A stretch of 64,000 nucleotides of DNA from CAVOJY01 sp963696405 (lineage in GTDB: Bacteria > Chloroflexota > Limnocylindria > Limnocylindrales > CSP1-4). Of the stretch, positions 17,530-26,609 are shown piece by piece; within the stretch, counting starts at the first letter, position 1, and every line of letters begins with the position of its first letter. The notes beneath the pieces are model-generated. The model worked only from the letters and a program-made list of their open reading frames with translations, had not been told where the DNA came from and did not search any database. Position numbers and translations under genes: made by a program. Location of the stretch: assembly GCA_963696405.1 (NCBI GenBank), contig CAVOJY010000005.1, forward strand, positions 434,001-498,000. The letters run 5' to 3'.

Positions 17530-18740
17530 CGGACGCCCACCTCCGTGACGAGCTGGAGAACCCGTCCGACCGGGAGGCCGGGGACCGCGTTCGCATCCCG
17601 CCCGACGACCGTGTCCGCCACGAACAGGCTGTCGAGAACTGCTTCCTCGGTGGCCTCCACCACGGCCGCGAACAGCGGCCACAGGTGCTCGTCGTTCACG
17701 GTGGTCTGCGTCCGAAGGGGTGGCCCGTCGCGCGGGATCCGCAGGCCGGTGCTGAAGGCGACGAAGATCTCGCCCGACCCATGACCCGCGACCGAGCCGG
17801 TGCGGGCCAGCCCCAGGCCCGCCCGGCGAGCGAGCCGCTCCAGCTGGTGCGAGCCGAGCGGCGCGTCCGTGGCGACGACGACGATGCAGGACCCGCGGTC
17901 CAGGCGATCGCCGGCGGGCCCGATGGCGGCCGCGGGCGGCGGGTGCCCCGCGTCCAGCCCGGCGGCAGGCCAGCCCTCCTCGGCGAGCACCCGGCCGACC
18001 CCGATGCCCGCAACGGTGAGCCGCTCGATGGCCCCGAAGTTGGTCAGCGCCAGCACGCCGACGGTGCGCTCTTCGTCGCCGACCCGCACGAGGCGCGAGG
18101 CGCTCCCGATCCCGCCCTTCAGCTGGAAGCAGATCATCCCGGTGCCCGCGCCGACCACTCCCATGGGGACTGCGCCGCGCTCCCGGCCGGACGCGTCCGC
18201 AAGGGCGCGTCGCACGTCTTCAGGCTCGATCTGCTGGCGGCGCGTGGTGTTCAGGTCTCCGTCGTCGCACTCGCCGACGACGGGCATGAGGGCGTCGTCC
18301 ACGCCCATGCGCGGGTCGGCGTCAACGAGCACATCGATCGCGGCATCGTAGACGCGGCCGATCGACATGGACGAGGTGAGGAAGATCGGCGTCTCCAGGA
18401 TGCCCCACTCACCGATGGAGGTGAGCCCGATGACCTCGCCCGCGCCGTTGAGCACGGCGCCGCCGGCTGGGACCGCCGCACCGAACAGCTCACCTGCCTC
18501 GTACGGGACAACGACGGTGACACCGGTCCGCGCGACCCCGCGGCCGCCGGGCGGGGGCGGCTCGTCGCGCCACACGGTGGCGTGCCCGACGCGCACGTGG
18601 GCGACGTCCACGATGCTGTTCGTCGGTCCGACCGGCAACAGCCCGATCGAGATCCCAAGGTCCCGGGCGCGCGCCCGGGCGGGCGGTGGACCGGGGGCGA
18701 CCGCCCTCACTGCGGAGCGGGCGTCCCCTGGGGAGATCAT
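17526..18740 (-). CDS. P1 family (DmpA/BapA-type) peptidase
   Basis: A 404-residue protein starting at ATG 18740, which overlaps the stop of the molybdopterin synthase gene. The N-terminal NSIVDVAHVRVGHATV and the GAGTGMICFQLKGGIGSAS region are diagnostic of DmpA/BapA N-terminal-nucleophile aminopeptidases. Autoprocessing is expected before the Ser in GGIG-SAS, giving alpha and beta chains. The family releases N-terminal D-, beta- or normal amino acids. Coupling to the aminomutase-like gene (4-nt overlap) suggests it supplies an unusual amino acid, perhaps a beta-amino acid (inference). Confidence 0.85.
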   Translation of the reverse strand: MISPGDARSAVRAVAPGPPPARARARDLGISIGLLPVGPTNSIVDVAHVRVGHATVWRDEPPPPGGRGVARTGVTVVVPYEAGELFGAAVPAGGAVLNGAGEVIGLTSIGEWGILETPIFLTSSMSIGRVYDAAIDVLVDADPRMGVDDALMPVVGECDDGDLNTTRRQQIEPEDVRRALADASGRERGAVPMGVVGAGTGMICFQLKGGIGSASRLVRVGDEERTVGVLALTNFGAIERLTVAGIGVGRVLAEEGWPAAGLDAGHPPPAAAIGPAGDRLDRGSCIVVVATDAPLGSHQLERLARRAGLGLARTGSVAGHGSGEIFVAFSTGLRIPRDGPPLRTQTTVNDEHLWPLFAAVVEATEEAVLDSLFVADTVVGRDANAVPGLPVGRVLQLVTEVGVR

Positions 18741-19543
18741 GGCTCGACCACCGGGCCCTCGCGGGCCGGGGCGCCGAGCCACACGGAGCCGTCCTCGAAC
18801 TGCTCGGCCTTCCAGATCGGCGCCCGCGCCTTCAATTCGTCGATGGCGTAGCGGCAGGCGTCGAACGCGGCATCCCGATGCGGGGCCGCGACGACGATCG
18901 CGACGCTCACCTCGCCGACCACGACCGGCCCGGTCCGGTGCAGGATCGCCAGTCGCTCCACGCCGAAGCGCTCGCCGATCTCCGCGGCGATCGCCTCGAA
19001 CACCGCGAGCGCCATCGGTTCGTACGCCTCGTACTCGAGGCGGAGCACCCGTTGACCGGCATGGCGGGCCGCCTCGGCCTCCTGGCCGGGAGCGGGGGTG
19101 CCGGACGTCTCGCGGGTGCGGCCGATGAAGACCGCCTGGGCCCCGTCTTCCGGCGACTGGGTCGCCTCGACGAGGTGGACAATCAGGGCGGCGTCGATGG
19201 GGCGTTCGGTGAACTCGAGGAGCACAGCGCTCCTCCCCGCACCAGGCTCGTCCGCCGCGTGGCCCTCTGCGGCGGGTCCTCCCTCGGCCAGGGATGAGCC
19301 GCCCGCGACCGGCGGGATGCACGACACCTCGTCTCCGTCGGCCACCGCCTCGTCGGCAGTCGCGTACGTCCCGTTGCGGCCATATCGGACGTACGGCGTG
19401 TCCGTCCCGAGCGCCGGGAACAGCGCCACGACCGCTGCCCAGGCGTCCGCGACCGTCGCCCCCTCCGGCAGGTCGACGCGGACCTCGCGCGTCCCCGCGA
19501 CCACCCGCTGCCGGGCAAAGAGCCGGACCCGCACGGTTGCCAT
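18737..19543 (-). CDS. Fused molybdopterin synthase MoaD-MoaE (MoaX-like)
   Basis: A 268-residue fusion. Residues 1-82 are a MoaD domain (MATVRVRLFARQRVVAGTRE ... SCIPPVAGG) ending in Gly-Gly. A 25-residue Ala/Gly linker follows, then a MoaE domain with VFIGRTRETS, LEYEAYEPMA, HRTGPVVVGE and the catalytic lysine region APIWKAEQF. The MoaD Gly-Gly must be C-terminal to receive sulfur, so cleavage after residue 82 is expected, as known for mycobacterial MoaX. The ATG at 19543 is chosen because a promoter-like GTGACT-N17-TAGACT ends 7 nt before it (probably leaderless). It heads the moaX, peptidase and aminomutase-like unit. Product: large subunit plus sulfur carrier for Mo/W-pterin synthesis. 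Confidence 0.88.
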   Translation of the reverse strand: MATVRVRLFARQRVVAGTREVRVDLPEGATVADAWAAVVALFPALGTDTPYVRYGRNGTYATADEAVADGDEVSCIPPVAGGSSLAEGGPAAEGHAADEPGAGRSAVLLEFTERPIDAALIVHLVEATQSPEDGAQAVFIGRTRETSGTPAPGQEAEAARHAGQRVLRLEYEAYEPMALAVFEAIAAEIGERFGVERLAILHRTGPVVVGEVSVAIVVAAPHRDAAFDACRYAIDELKARAPIWKAEQFEDGSVWLGAPAREGPVVEP

Positions 19544-19550
19544 GGAGGCG

Positions 19551-19579
19551 AGTCTATCGGGTACGCGACCGGCAGTCAC
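19551..19579 (-). promoter_or_regulatory. Promoter of the moaX unit (leaderless)
   Basis: On the minus strand, -35 GTGACT (19579-19574), a 17-nt spacer and -10 TAGACT (19556-19551) end 7 nt before the ATG at 19543, so transcription should start at or next to the start codon. No Shine-Dalgarno sequence fits in the gap. Confidence 0.5.
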
Positions 19580-19698
19580 CGTCTTCCCTCGAACGTCCTG
19601 GATCCGACCCCCCGTGATGCCAGCGAAACTGCGGCGCACGCACCACGGCGACGACGCGGCAACCCTGGGTCCGCTGCGCTGCGGGCTCCCGCCGACGC

Positions 19699-19704
19699 TA
19701 TCCT
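19699..19704 (+). promoter_or_regulatory. -10 element of ppk2 (leaderless)
   Basis: TATCCT ends 6 nt before the ATG at 19711, so the predicted transcript starts at the start codon. The -35 region (TGCGCT at 19675) is weak. Confidence 0.4.
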
Positions 19705-19710
19705 GCGGTC

Positions 19711-20538
19711 ATGAACAGCAGTCTTCCCGGTGGCGACCGGTTGCGTGACCTCCTCCGCGTAAGGCCGGGCTCTCATGTCGACCTGACGGACATCGATCCC
19801 CGCGAAACGCATGGGCGCAAGGAGGAGGCGCTCGTCGAACTCCGGGGCAACGTCGCGTTGCTCGCGTCGCAGCAGGAGCGGCTCTACGCCGGAACGAGGC
19901 ACGCGGTGCTGGTGGTCCTGCAGGGGATGGACACGGCCGGCAAGGACGGGACGATCAAGCACGTCATGACCGGCCTCAACCCGCAGGGCGTCATCGTGGC
20001 GCCGTTCAAGGTGCCCACGCCCGAGGAGGCTGCCCACGACTTCCTCTGGCGCGTGCACCGGCAGACGCCCGGCAAGGGCATGATCGCGATCTTCAACCGC
20101 TCCCACTACGAGCAGGTGCTCGTCGTGCGTGTGCACGGCCTGGAGCCCGAGGAGACGTGGCGCCGGCACTACGACCAGATCAACGACTTCGAGCGCACGC
20201 TGACCGAGAACGGCACCACGATCGTCAAGTTCTTCCTCCACATCTCGAAGGAAGAGCAACGGGAGCGACTCCAGGACCGCATCGACACGCCCTCGAAACA
20301 GTGGAAGTTCCGGAAGGCCGACGTCGAGGAACGCAAGCTGTGGGACGACTACCAGCGGGCCTACGAGGACGCCCTTTCGAGGTGCTCGACGGACCACGCG
20401 CCCTGGTACGTCATCCCCGCCGACCGGAACTGGTTCCGGGACTACGCGGTGGCGGAGATCCTGGCGGACACGCTCGACGACCTCGACCTGCGGTACCCCG
20501 ACCCGGAGCCGGGCATCGAGGGCCTCGCCGTCGGGTAG
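19711..20538 (+). CDS. ppk2: Polyphosphate kinase 2 family protein (class III-like)
   Basis: A 275-residue single-domain PPK2. Walker A VVLQGMDTAGKDGTIKHV (about 66-83), the lid segment with TPEEAAHDFLWRVHRQTP, and Walker B region IAIFNRSHYEQVLVVRVH (about 124-141) are all intact, as is RIDTPSKQWKF. Length and motif set match class III PPK2 enzymes, which phosphorylate AMP and ADP from polyphosphate. A -10-like TATCCT ends 6 nt before the ATG, suggesting a leaderless message, and a terminator-like hairpin follows the stop. It appears monocistronic. Cytoplasmic nucleotide/polyphosphate balance is the likely role. Confidence 0.92.
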   Translation: MNSSLPGGDRLRDLLRVRPGSHVDLTDIDPRETHGRKEEALVELRGNVALLASQQERLYAGTRHAVLVVLQGMDTAGKDGTIKHVMTGLNPQGVIVAPFKVPTPEEAAHDFLWRVHRQTPGKGMIAIFNRSHYEQVLVVRVHGLEPEETWRRHYDQINDFERTLTENGTTIVKFFLHISKEEQRERLQDRIDTPSKQWKFRKADVEERKLWDDYQRAYEDALSRCSTDHAPWYVIPADRNWFRDYAVAEILADTLDDLDLRYPDPEPGIEGLAVG

Positions 20539-20586
20539 GGCAGCTCGGCGGACCGCCAAGCGTTGTCCCCGCAGTCACCGGCGGCA

Positions 20587-20622
20587 GGGGCCGCTTTCAC
20601 TGCCGTTCGGCCCCCAGTTTTC
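20587..20622 (+). terminator. Intrinsic terminator after ppk2
   Basis: GGGGCCG (20587-20593) pairs with CGGCCCC (20608-20614) around a 14-nt loop, followed by CAGTTTTC. Position 50 nt after the ppk2 stop fits termination of that gene. The T-run is short. Confidence 0.5.
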
Positions 20623-20626
20623 ATGC

Positions 20627-20654
20627 TTTTCGCCGCCACGTCGTGGGTTATCAT
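20627..20654 (+). promoter_or_regulatory. Putative promoter of the liv cluster
   Basis: A -10-like TATCAT (20649-20654) has a weak -35-like TTTTCG 16 nt upstream. It lies about 135 nt before the GTG of livK and just after the ppk2 terminator. Confidence 0.35.
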
Positions 20655-20789
20655 GCACGAACTCGCGAGCGGCACCTCGAGGGCGGGTCGCGTGCGCACC
20701 GACCGGCCCGTTCCGAGCCCCAAAGGTGCTCTAGCCGCGCCGTGAGACAGCTCAGACAGCGCTATCTGGAGTCTAGAAGGAGGAAACCC

Positions 20790-22152
20790 GTGAAACGAAC
20801 CAGTCGACTGGCGGCGCTCCTATTCGGAGCAGTGCTGGTGGCCAGCGCCTGCAGCTCGGCGGCCACAACGGCCCCGACCGCGGCCCCGCGACGGCCGCCC
20901 CGGTGACAGAGGCCCGACAGCGGCCGCCACGGAAGCAGCCGTGTGCACGGCGCCGAGCGATCCGCTCGGGGTAGTCACGATCCCGCCGGGGGAGCCGGTC
21001 CACATCGGCCAGTGGGGCGTGTCCTCTCCGGAGCTGAATGCCAGCCTGGGCCAGGACTCGAATACGGCATCCAGATCGCGATCGACGATCGGGGCGGCAA
21101 AGTCCTCGGTCACGACGTCCGGCTGACGACCGAGGATGGGCTCTGCACCCCCGAGGGTGGCGCGACCGCCGGCCGAAGCTCGCAGCCGACAGCACCCTCG
21201 TCGGGATCGTCGGCTCGACCTGCTCCGACGAGACGGTCGGCGGCATCAAGAGCCATCACCGAGGCCGGCCTGACCACGATCTCGCCCTCCAACACGCGTC
21301 CCGTGCTCACGGAGCCGAACCGCGACGCGACGTTCGCGGGCTACATCCGCACCGCGCACAGCGACTCGTTCCAGGGCAAGGCCGCAGCCGAGTTCGTGTA
21401 CAACGAGCTCAAGCTGACGAAGGCTGCCACGATCCACGATGGGAGCAGCTACGCCCAGGCGCTCCAGCAGGTGTTTGCCGACGAGTTCACGAAGCTCGGT
21501 GGCACCATCACCATCCAGGAGGCCGTGTCCAAGGGCAGACGCGACATGAAGCCGGTCCTGACCCGCGATCGCCGCCACCAACCCGGAGTTCATCTACTAC
21601 CCGAACTTCATCGCCGAGGGCGGCTACATCGACGGACCAGATCAAGGAAGTGCCCGGGCTCGAGAACGTGAAGACCATGGGCGCGGACGGTACGTTCTCG
21701 GCCGACTTCGTCAAGGCTGCCGGCGCGGCGGCCGAAGGCCACTACCTGTCCAGCCCGGACTTCACGGCGTTCGGCTCCGGGTACCAGGCGCTCGTCGACA
21801 AGATCAAGGCGAAGTTCGGGCAACGCGCCGCTGAGCATCTACCATGCTCACGCGTACGACGCCGCGAACATGCTGATGACGGCGATCGAGAAGGTCGCGG
21901 TGACGGGCGCGGACGGCACGCTGTACATCCCGAAGGGAGCGCTCCGCGACGCCCTGTTCGCGACCAAGGACTTCCAGGGGATCACGGGACCGCTCACCTG
22001 CACACCCACGGGCGACTGCGGCGCTCCCGTCATCGGCCGTCTACCAGATCACCGCCCGCGAGCTCGATCCCGCCAACTGGCCGCCGCCAGGCTCCCATCT
22101 GGCCGGCAGCCGCAGCCGTAGGGCTGGCACTCTCTTCGCCAACGCAACATGA
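20790..22152 (+). CDS. livK: Branched-chain amino acid ABC transporter, substrate-binding lipoprotein (multiply frameshifted)
   Basis: Starts at GTG 20790 with AGGAGG about 7 nt upstream. The N-terminus is a lipoprotein signal (RLAALLFGAVLVASACSSA, lipobox VASAC). Downstream, Leu/Ile/Val-binding-protein segments appear in alternating frames: GIQIAIDDRGGKVLGHDV, LVGIVGSTCSDETVGGIK, ITEAGLTTISPSNTRP, FQGKAAAEFVYNEL, VKAAGAAAEGHYLSSPDF, IYHAHAYDAANMLMTAIEKV, TGPLTCTPTGDCG. Frame changes fall near 20900, 21060, 21180, 21245, 21560, 21640, 21830 and 22040. Each block is conserved and stop-free, so sequence error is likelier than real decay. Periplasmic/extracellular capture of branched-chain amino acids or similar ligands for the LivHMGF transporter encoded next. 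Confidence 0.8.
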
Positions 22153-22225
22153 CCCAGTCGAGGGGCGAGCCAGCGTTCTCTGACGCAGCTCGCCCCTCGC
22201 CCGCCCCGGCAACGGAGTCGACCGC

Positions 22226-23301
22226 GTGAGGGTGCGCCCGGCGAACGGCTGACGGACGCGGCGATCTCCGGCGTTCCTGTGGACGTTCCGGATCGTCGTC
22301 GTGCTCATCGTCGTGGTCGGCTCGTTCCTCACCCTGTCCAGCGGAAGTACTCGCTTGCCACCTGGATCGACCTGGTCGGGGACGGCCTGACGCTGGGCAG
22401 CATCTACGCGCTCATCGCCCTGGGCTACACGATGGTCTACGGCATCCTGCGCATGATCAACTTCGCCCACGGCGACATCTTCACGGGCGGGGTGTTCGGC
22501 GGGTACTTCGCCGCGGTCGCGCTCGCCCAGGCGGGGCTGCTGAACGCCAACCCGATCGCGAGCCTGTTCTCGATCGTCGCCATGGTCCTGGTCGCCATGG
22601 CGGTGCCACGCTCCTCGCGCTGGGCGTGGAGCGGGTCGCCTACCGGCCGCTGCGGAACGCCCCGCGCCTCATCCCGCTCATCAGCGCCATCGGCGCCTCG
22701 TTCTTCCTGGAGTACACGTACCGGGGGATCTTCGGCCCCGGCATCTACGCCTACCCGGACATCGACATCCTGGCCCAGCCGGTCCCGATCGCGATCCTCA
22801 ACATGCGCTGGGTCGATGTCCTGGTGATCGTGTCGGCGCTGCGTCATGATGGGCGGGCTCTACGTCTTCATGATGCGGTCCAGGATCGGGACATCGATCC
22901 GCGCCGTCTCGGAGGACCCGCACGCCGCGGCGCTCATGGGCATCGACGCGAACCGGGCGATCGTCCTCACCTTCGCCATCGGTGCCGCCATGGCCGGCGC
23001 CGCGGGCGTCCTGTACGGCCTCGAGTTCCGCCAGATCTACTTCTTCTCCGGCTTCCTGCCCGGCATCAAGGCCTTCACGGCCGCGGTTCTCGGCGGGATC
23101 GGCAACATCCCGGGTGCCATGGTCGGCGGCCTGTTCCTGGGGCTGGTCGAATCGATCGGCCCCACGCTGTTCCTCGACGGGTTCAACGTCCCCTCGCCCA
23201 ACCAGCTGAAGGACGTGATCGCCTTCACCATGCTGGTGCTCGTGCTGGTCTTCCGGCCGCAGGGCATCCTCGGCGAGCGCGTCGCGAGGAGCCGGGCATG
23301 A
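22226..23301 (+). CDS. livH: Branched-chain amino acid ABC transporter permease (frameshifted)
   Basis: Hydrophobic permease with the LivH signature: LTLGSIYALIALGYTMVYG, MINFAHGDIFTGGVFGGYFA, then (frame change near 22605) RVAYRPLRNAPRLIPLISA and (near 22840) RIGTSIRAVSEDPHAAALMG, the EAA-like coupling loop, and GGIGNIPGAMVGGLFLG. An N-terminal helix FLWTFRIVVVLIVVVGSFL lies before the first block in yet another frame, so the start is uncertain; GTG 22226 is the best guess. The stop overlaps the livM start (ATGA). Inner-membrane half of the LivHM channel. Confidence 0.8.
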
Positions 23302-25018
23302 CGCGTCGGCACAGCACTCGCGGCCTGCCGCACCCGGGCGTGGGAGCCGCGTCCTGCAAATCGGCCTGCTCGGCGGCGCCGTGGCCCTGTACCTGTGCAT
23401 CGTCGGCATCGTGCCGACGTTCAACGAGCGACCGCTCATCGCCGGATGTCATCTCCCTGGGCCGGGCCTCGCTTCTCCTCGCGTGCGCTCGCCACGGGCT
23501 ACTTCGCTGCCGGGCGAGCTCCGGGCCCGGCCTGCGCGCGTGAGATCCTGGCCGGGACGCTCGGCCGGAGTGGTGGCCGGGTCGTTCCTGGCGCTGCTGG
23601 TGCTCGTCGGGTTCGGTCGATCGACCTCCGGGCCGTGCTGCTTCACGCCTCGCCGGAGCTGTACGAGATCCTGACGCTGGGGCTGGGCGTGGCCGGGTTC
23701 TGGGTTCCCATCGCCGTGGGAGCCGGTGCCGGTGCGCTGGCGGCACTGGTGGCCGCGGTTCCCGGATGCCGTGCGGCTGCCGCTCATCGGCGGTTTCGCG
23801 GCGGTCGTCGTCGTGGGGCTGTTCGCCGGGCTGTTCCGGACGCCCATGCTGACGACCCCCGTGGTCGGGCTGGCGCGGTTCGCTCTTTGCGCCCGAAGGC
23901 ATCACCGTGGCGGGGGCCGTGCTGGCCTTCGTCGTCGTCGGCCGGGCGCGATGGCGCTCCGCCCGCGGATCGCCGCTCCGCCGGCGCTATGCCGCGATGC
24001 CGGCGAGCGACGCAGCGGGCGCTGCTTGCGCCGGCCCTCATGCTGCTGCTGGCCATCGTCCTCGTGTTCCCCATGGGCTTCGGCCCGTTCTTCGCCCAGG
24101 TGGTCGCCATCGTCGCGCATCTACATCCTGATGGGCTTCGGGATGAACATCACCCTCGGCCTGGCCGGACTGCTCGACCTCGGGTTCGTCGCGTTCTTCG
24201 CGGTCGGCGCCTACACCGTCGGTCTGCTGACGTCCACAGGCGAGTTCGGGATTGCCGGGTGGCCGTGGTGGGCCGCCGCGCCGTTCGCCGTGCTCTTCGC
24301 CATGGCGTTCGGGGCCTTCCTCGGCCTCCCGATCCTGGGGATCCGCGGGGACTACCTCGCCATCGCCACCCTGGGCTTCGGCGAGATCGTCCGGATCCTT
24401 GCCGGGTCGGACCTGCTGCGGCCTGGCTCGGCGGGCCGCAGGGCATCCTGAACATCCCCAAGCCGATCGAGGTCGCCGCCAACGAGCTTCCTGGCGGGGC
24501 CCGTCCAGATCTACTACATCGCGCTGGCCTGCGCGGCGATCGTCGCCTTCGTGGCCTGGCGGCTGCGCGGATCGCGGCTGGGCCGGTCATGGATGGCCAT
24601 CCGCGAGGACGAGGACGTGGCCGAGGCGCTGGGCGTCAACCTCGTCCAGACGAAGCTGCTCGCCTACATGCTCGGCGCAGCCTTCGCCGGGCTCGGCGGA
24701 GCCGTCTTCGCCGGGCTGGTCGGCTCGATCTTCGCCTCGAGCATGGCACTGTTCGTGTCGATCAACGTGGTCGCCCTCGTGGTCGTCGGGGGGATGGGGA
24801 GCAACCCCGGCGTCGTCGTCGGGGCGATCTTCCTGATCGGCCTGCCCGAGCTGTTCCGGGAGTTCTCGGAGTACCGCTTCCTCTTCTACGGCGTCGCCCT
24901 GATCGCGATGATGCTCTACCGGCCCGAGGGGCTGCTGCCATCGAAGATCGCCAGGCGCGAGCTGTACTCGCCCGAGGACCTCGAGGCGGCGGCCGAGACG
25001 CGACGCCTCCGCCGCTGA
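23298..25018 (+). CDS. livM: Branched-chain amino acid ABC transporter permease (frameshifted)
   Basis: The long-form LivM (about 570 residues if repaired) has an extra N-terminal membrane region of four to five helices (VALYLCIVGIVPTFNERPLI, FLALLVLVG, LIGGFAAVVVVGLFAGLFR) before the canonical core. The core reads IYILMGFGMNITLGLAGLLD, RGDYLAIATLGFGEIVRIL, GSRLGRSWMAIREDEDVAEA (coupling loop) and GGMGSNPGVVVGAIFLIGLP. At least eight frame changes occur between 23340 and 24500, after which the last 470 nt are clean. The ATG overlaps the livH stop. Inner-membrane partner of LivH. Confidence 0.8.
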
Positions 25019-25045
25019 GCGGGCGGCGGGCTGAGGGAGAGCGCG

Positions 25046-25866
25046 ATGGCTGCCATCCTCAGCGCCCGGAAGGTCACCAAGCGCTTCGGCGGCCTGGTCG
25101 CCGTCGGCGATCTCGACTTCGAGATCGAGCACGGCGCCATCGCCAGCGTGATCGGCCCCAACGGTGCGGGGAAGACGACGTTCTTCAACTGCGTCTCCGG
25201 GTTCTATCGGGTGGACGAGGGCCGCATCGAGCTGGAGGGAACGCCCATCCACGCGCTGCGGCCCGACCAGATCGCCCACCTCGGGATCGCGCGGACCTAC
25301 CAGAACATCCGGCTGTTCCCGACCATGACCGCACTCGAGAACATCCTCGTGGGCGAGCACCAGCACCTGCGCTCGACGTGGATCGGCGCGGTCGTCGGGA
25401 GCCGGCGGACGCGGGACGAGGAGGCCCGGGCGCTCGAGGAGGCACGGCGGCTCTTGGGCTTCGTGGGCCTGCGAGGCCAGGGTGACATGCTGGCAGCGAA
25501 GCTCGCCATACGGCGACCAGCGGCGCCTCGAGGTGGCGCGGGCGCTTGCCGGCCGACCCCGCCTCCTGCTCCTCGACGAGCCCACCGCGGGGATGAACCC
25601 GGCCGAGACGCTCCAGATGACCCAGTTCATCAGGCGCCTGCGCGACGAACTCGACATCTCCATCCTGCTCATCGAGCACGAGATGCGGGTCGTCATGGGC
25701 ATCTCCGACCGCGTCACCGTCCTCGACTACGGGCTGAAGATCGCGGAGGGAACTCCCCGCGAGATCCAGGGCGACCCGAAGGTGATCGAGGCGTACCTCG
25801 GGCGGGGCGCCGCGCAGTCCGAAGGGACCGCGCGCCGAGAGCCAGTCCCCGACGGGAGCGTCGTGA
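25046..25866 (+). CDS. livG: Branched-chain amino acid ABC transporter ATP-binding protein (frameshifted)
   Basis: Walker A VIGPNGAGKTTFFNCVSG, Q-loop region IARTYQNIRLFPTMTALEN, Walker B RPRLLLLDEPTAGMNP and H-loop LLIEHEMRVVMGISDRV are present. The frame slips by one near 25505 (an extra A before TACGGCGACCAG), where the LSGG-equivalent YGDQRRLEVARAL begins. After that shift the readable frame runs without a stop into livF; a TGA at 25864-25866 overlapping the livF ATG (TGATG) is the likely true end, implying one more indel near 25830. Cytoplasmic ATPase of the liv transporter. Confidence 0.82.
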
Positions 25867-26587
25867 TGGGAACGCCCCTCCTCGAGGTCGAGGACGTCCA
25901 CGCCTACTACGGCAACATCCACGCCCTCCAGGGGGTCTCGCTGCGCGTCGACGAGGGCGAGATCGTCACGCTGGTGGGCGGCAACGGTGCGGGCAAGAGC
26001 ACCACGCTCGAACACGATCAGCGGGCTCGTCCGCCCCCGCAGCGGGAGCGTCGGCTCGCCGGGGAGGACCTCTCGCCCGCTACCAGGCGCACGAGATAAC
26101 CGCGAAGGGAATCGTCCAGGTTCCCGAGGGCCGCCGGATGTTCGCGCGCCTGACGGTGCTCGAGAACCTGAAGATGGGCGCCTTCATCATCCGCGACCCG
26201 GCCGTGATCCGCGAGCGGATCGACCACGTCTTCACGCTGTTCCCCCGGCTCAGGGAGCGCTCGAGCCAGGTGGCCGGGACGCTCAGCGGCGGCGAGCAGC
26301 AGATGCTCGCCATCGGCCGGGCGCTCATGACGCGGCCCAAGGTGATGCTGCTCGACGAGCCCTCGCTCGGCCTCGCGCCCATCCTGGTCGAGCAGATCTT
26401 CGCCACGATCTCCGAGATCAACGCCCAGGGGGTGACCATCCTGCTGGTGGAGCAGAACGCCCTCCAGGCCCTGTCGATCGCCAGCCGCGGCTACGTGCTC
26501 CAGACCGGGCGCGTCGTGCTTGCCGGCTCCTCGGAGGAGCTGCGCCAGGACGAGATGGTGCGCAAGGCCTACCTCGGGGAGTCGTAG
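25866..26587 (+). CDS. livF: Branched-chain amino acid ABC transporter ATP-binding protein (frameshifted)
   Basis: About 240 residues: LLEVEDVHAYYGNIHALQGV, Walker A LVGGNGAGKSTTL, a two-step frame change between 26005 and 26090, then the clean remainder with VPEGRRMFARLTVLENLKMG, signature LSGGEQQMLAIGRAL, Walker B KVMLLDEPSLGLAP and H-loop ILLVEQNALQAL. This is the standard LivF. The stop lies 22 nt from the convergent pheA stop. Confidence 0.85.
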
Positions 26588-26609
26588 TAGCCCAAGGGGT
26601 GCGGTCGGC

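Noticed and set aside
25482..26099. LivG-LivF fusion protein (no stop between them in the readable frame)
   Set aside because: This lies in an indel-rich interval, and a TGATG stop/start overlap is present one frame away, as expected for separate genes.
20790..26587. Programmed frameshifting in the liv genes
   Set aside because: There are too many slips in both directions, with no shared slippery heptamer or downstream structure; sequence error explains them better.
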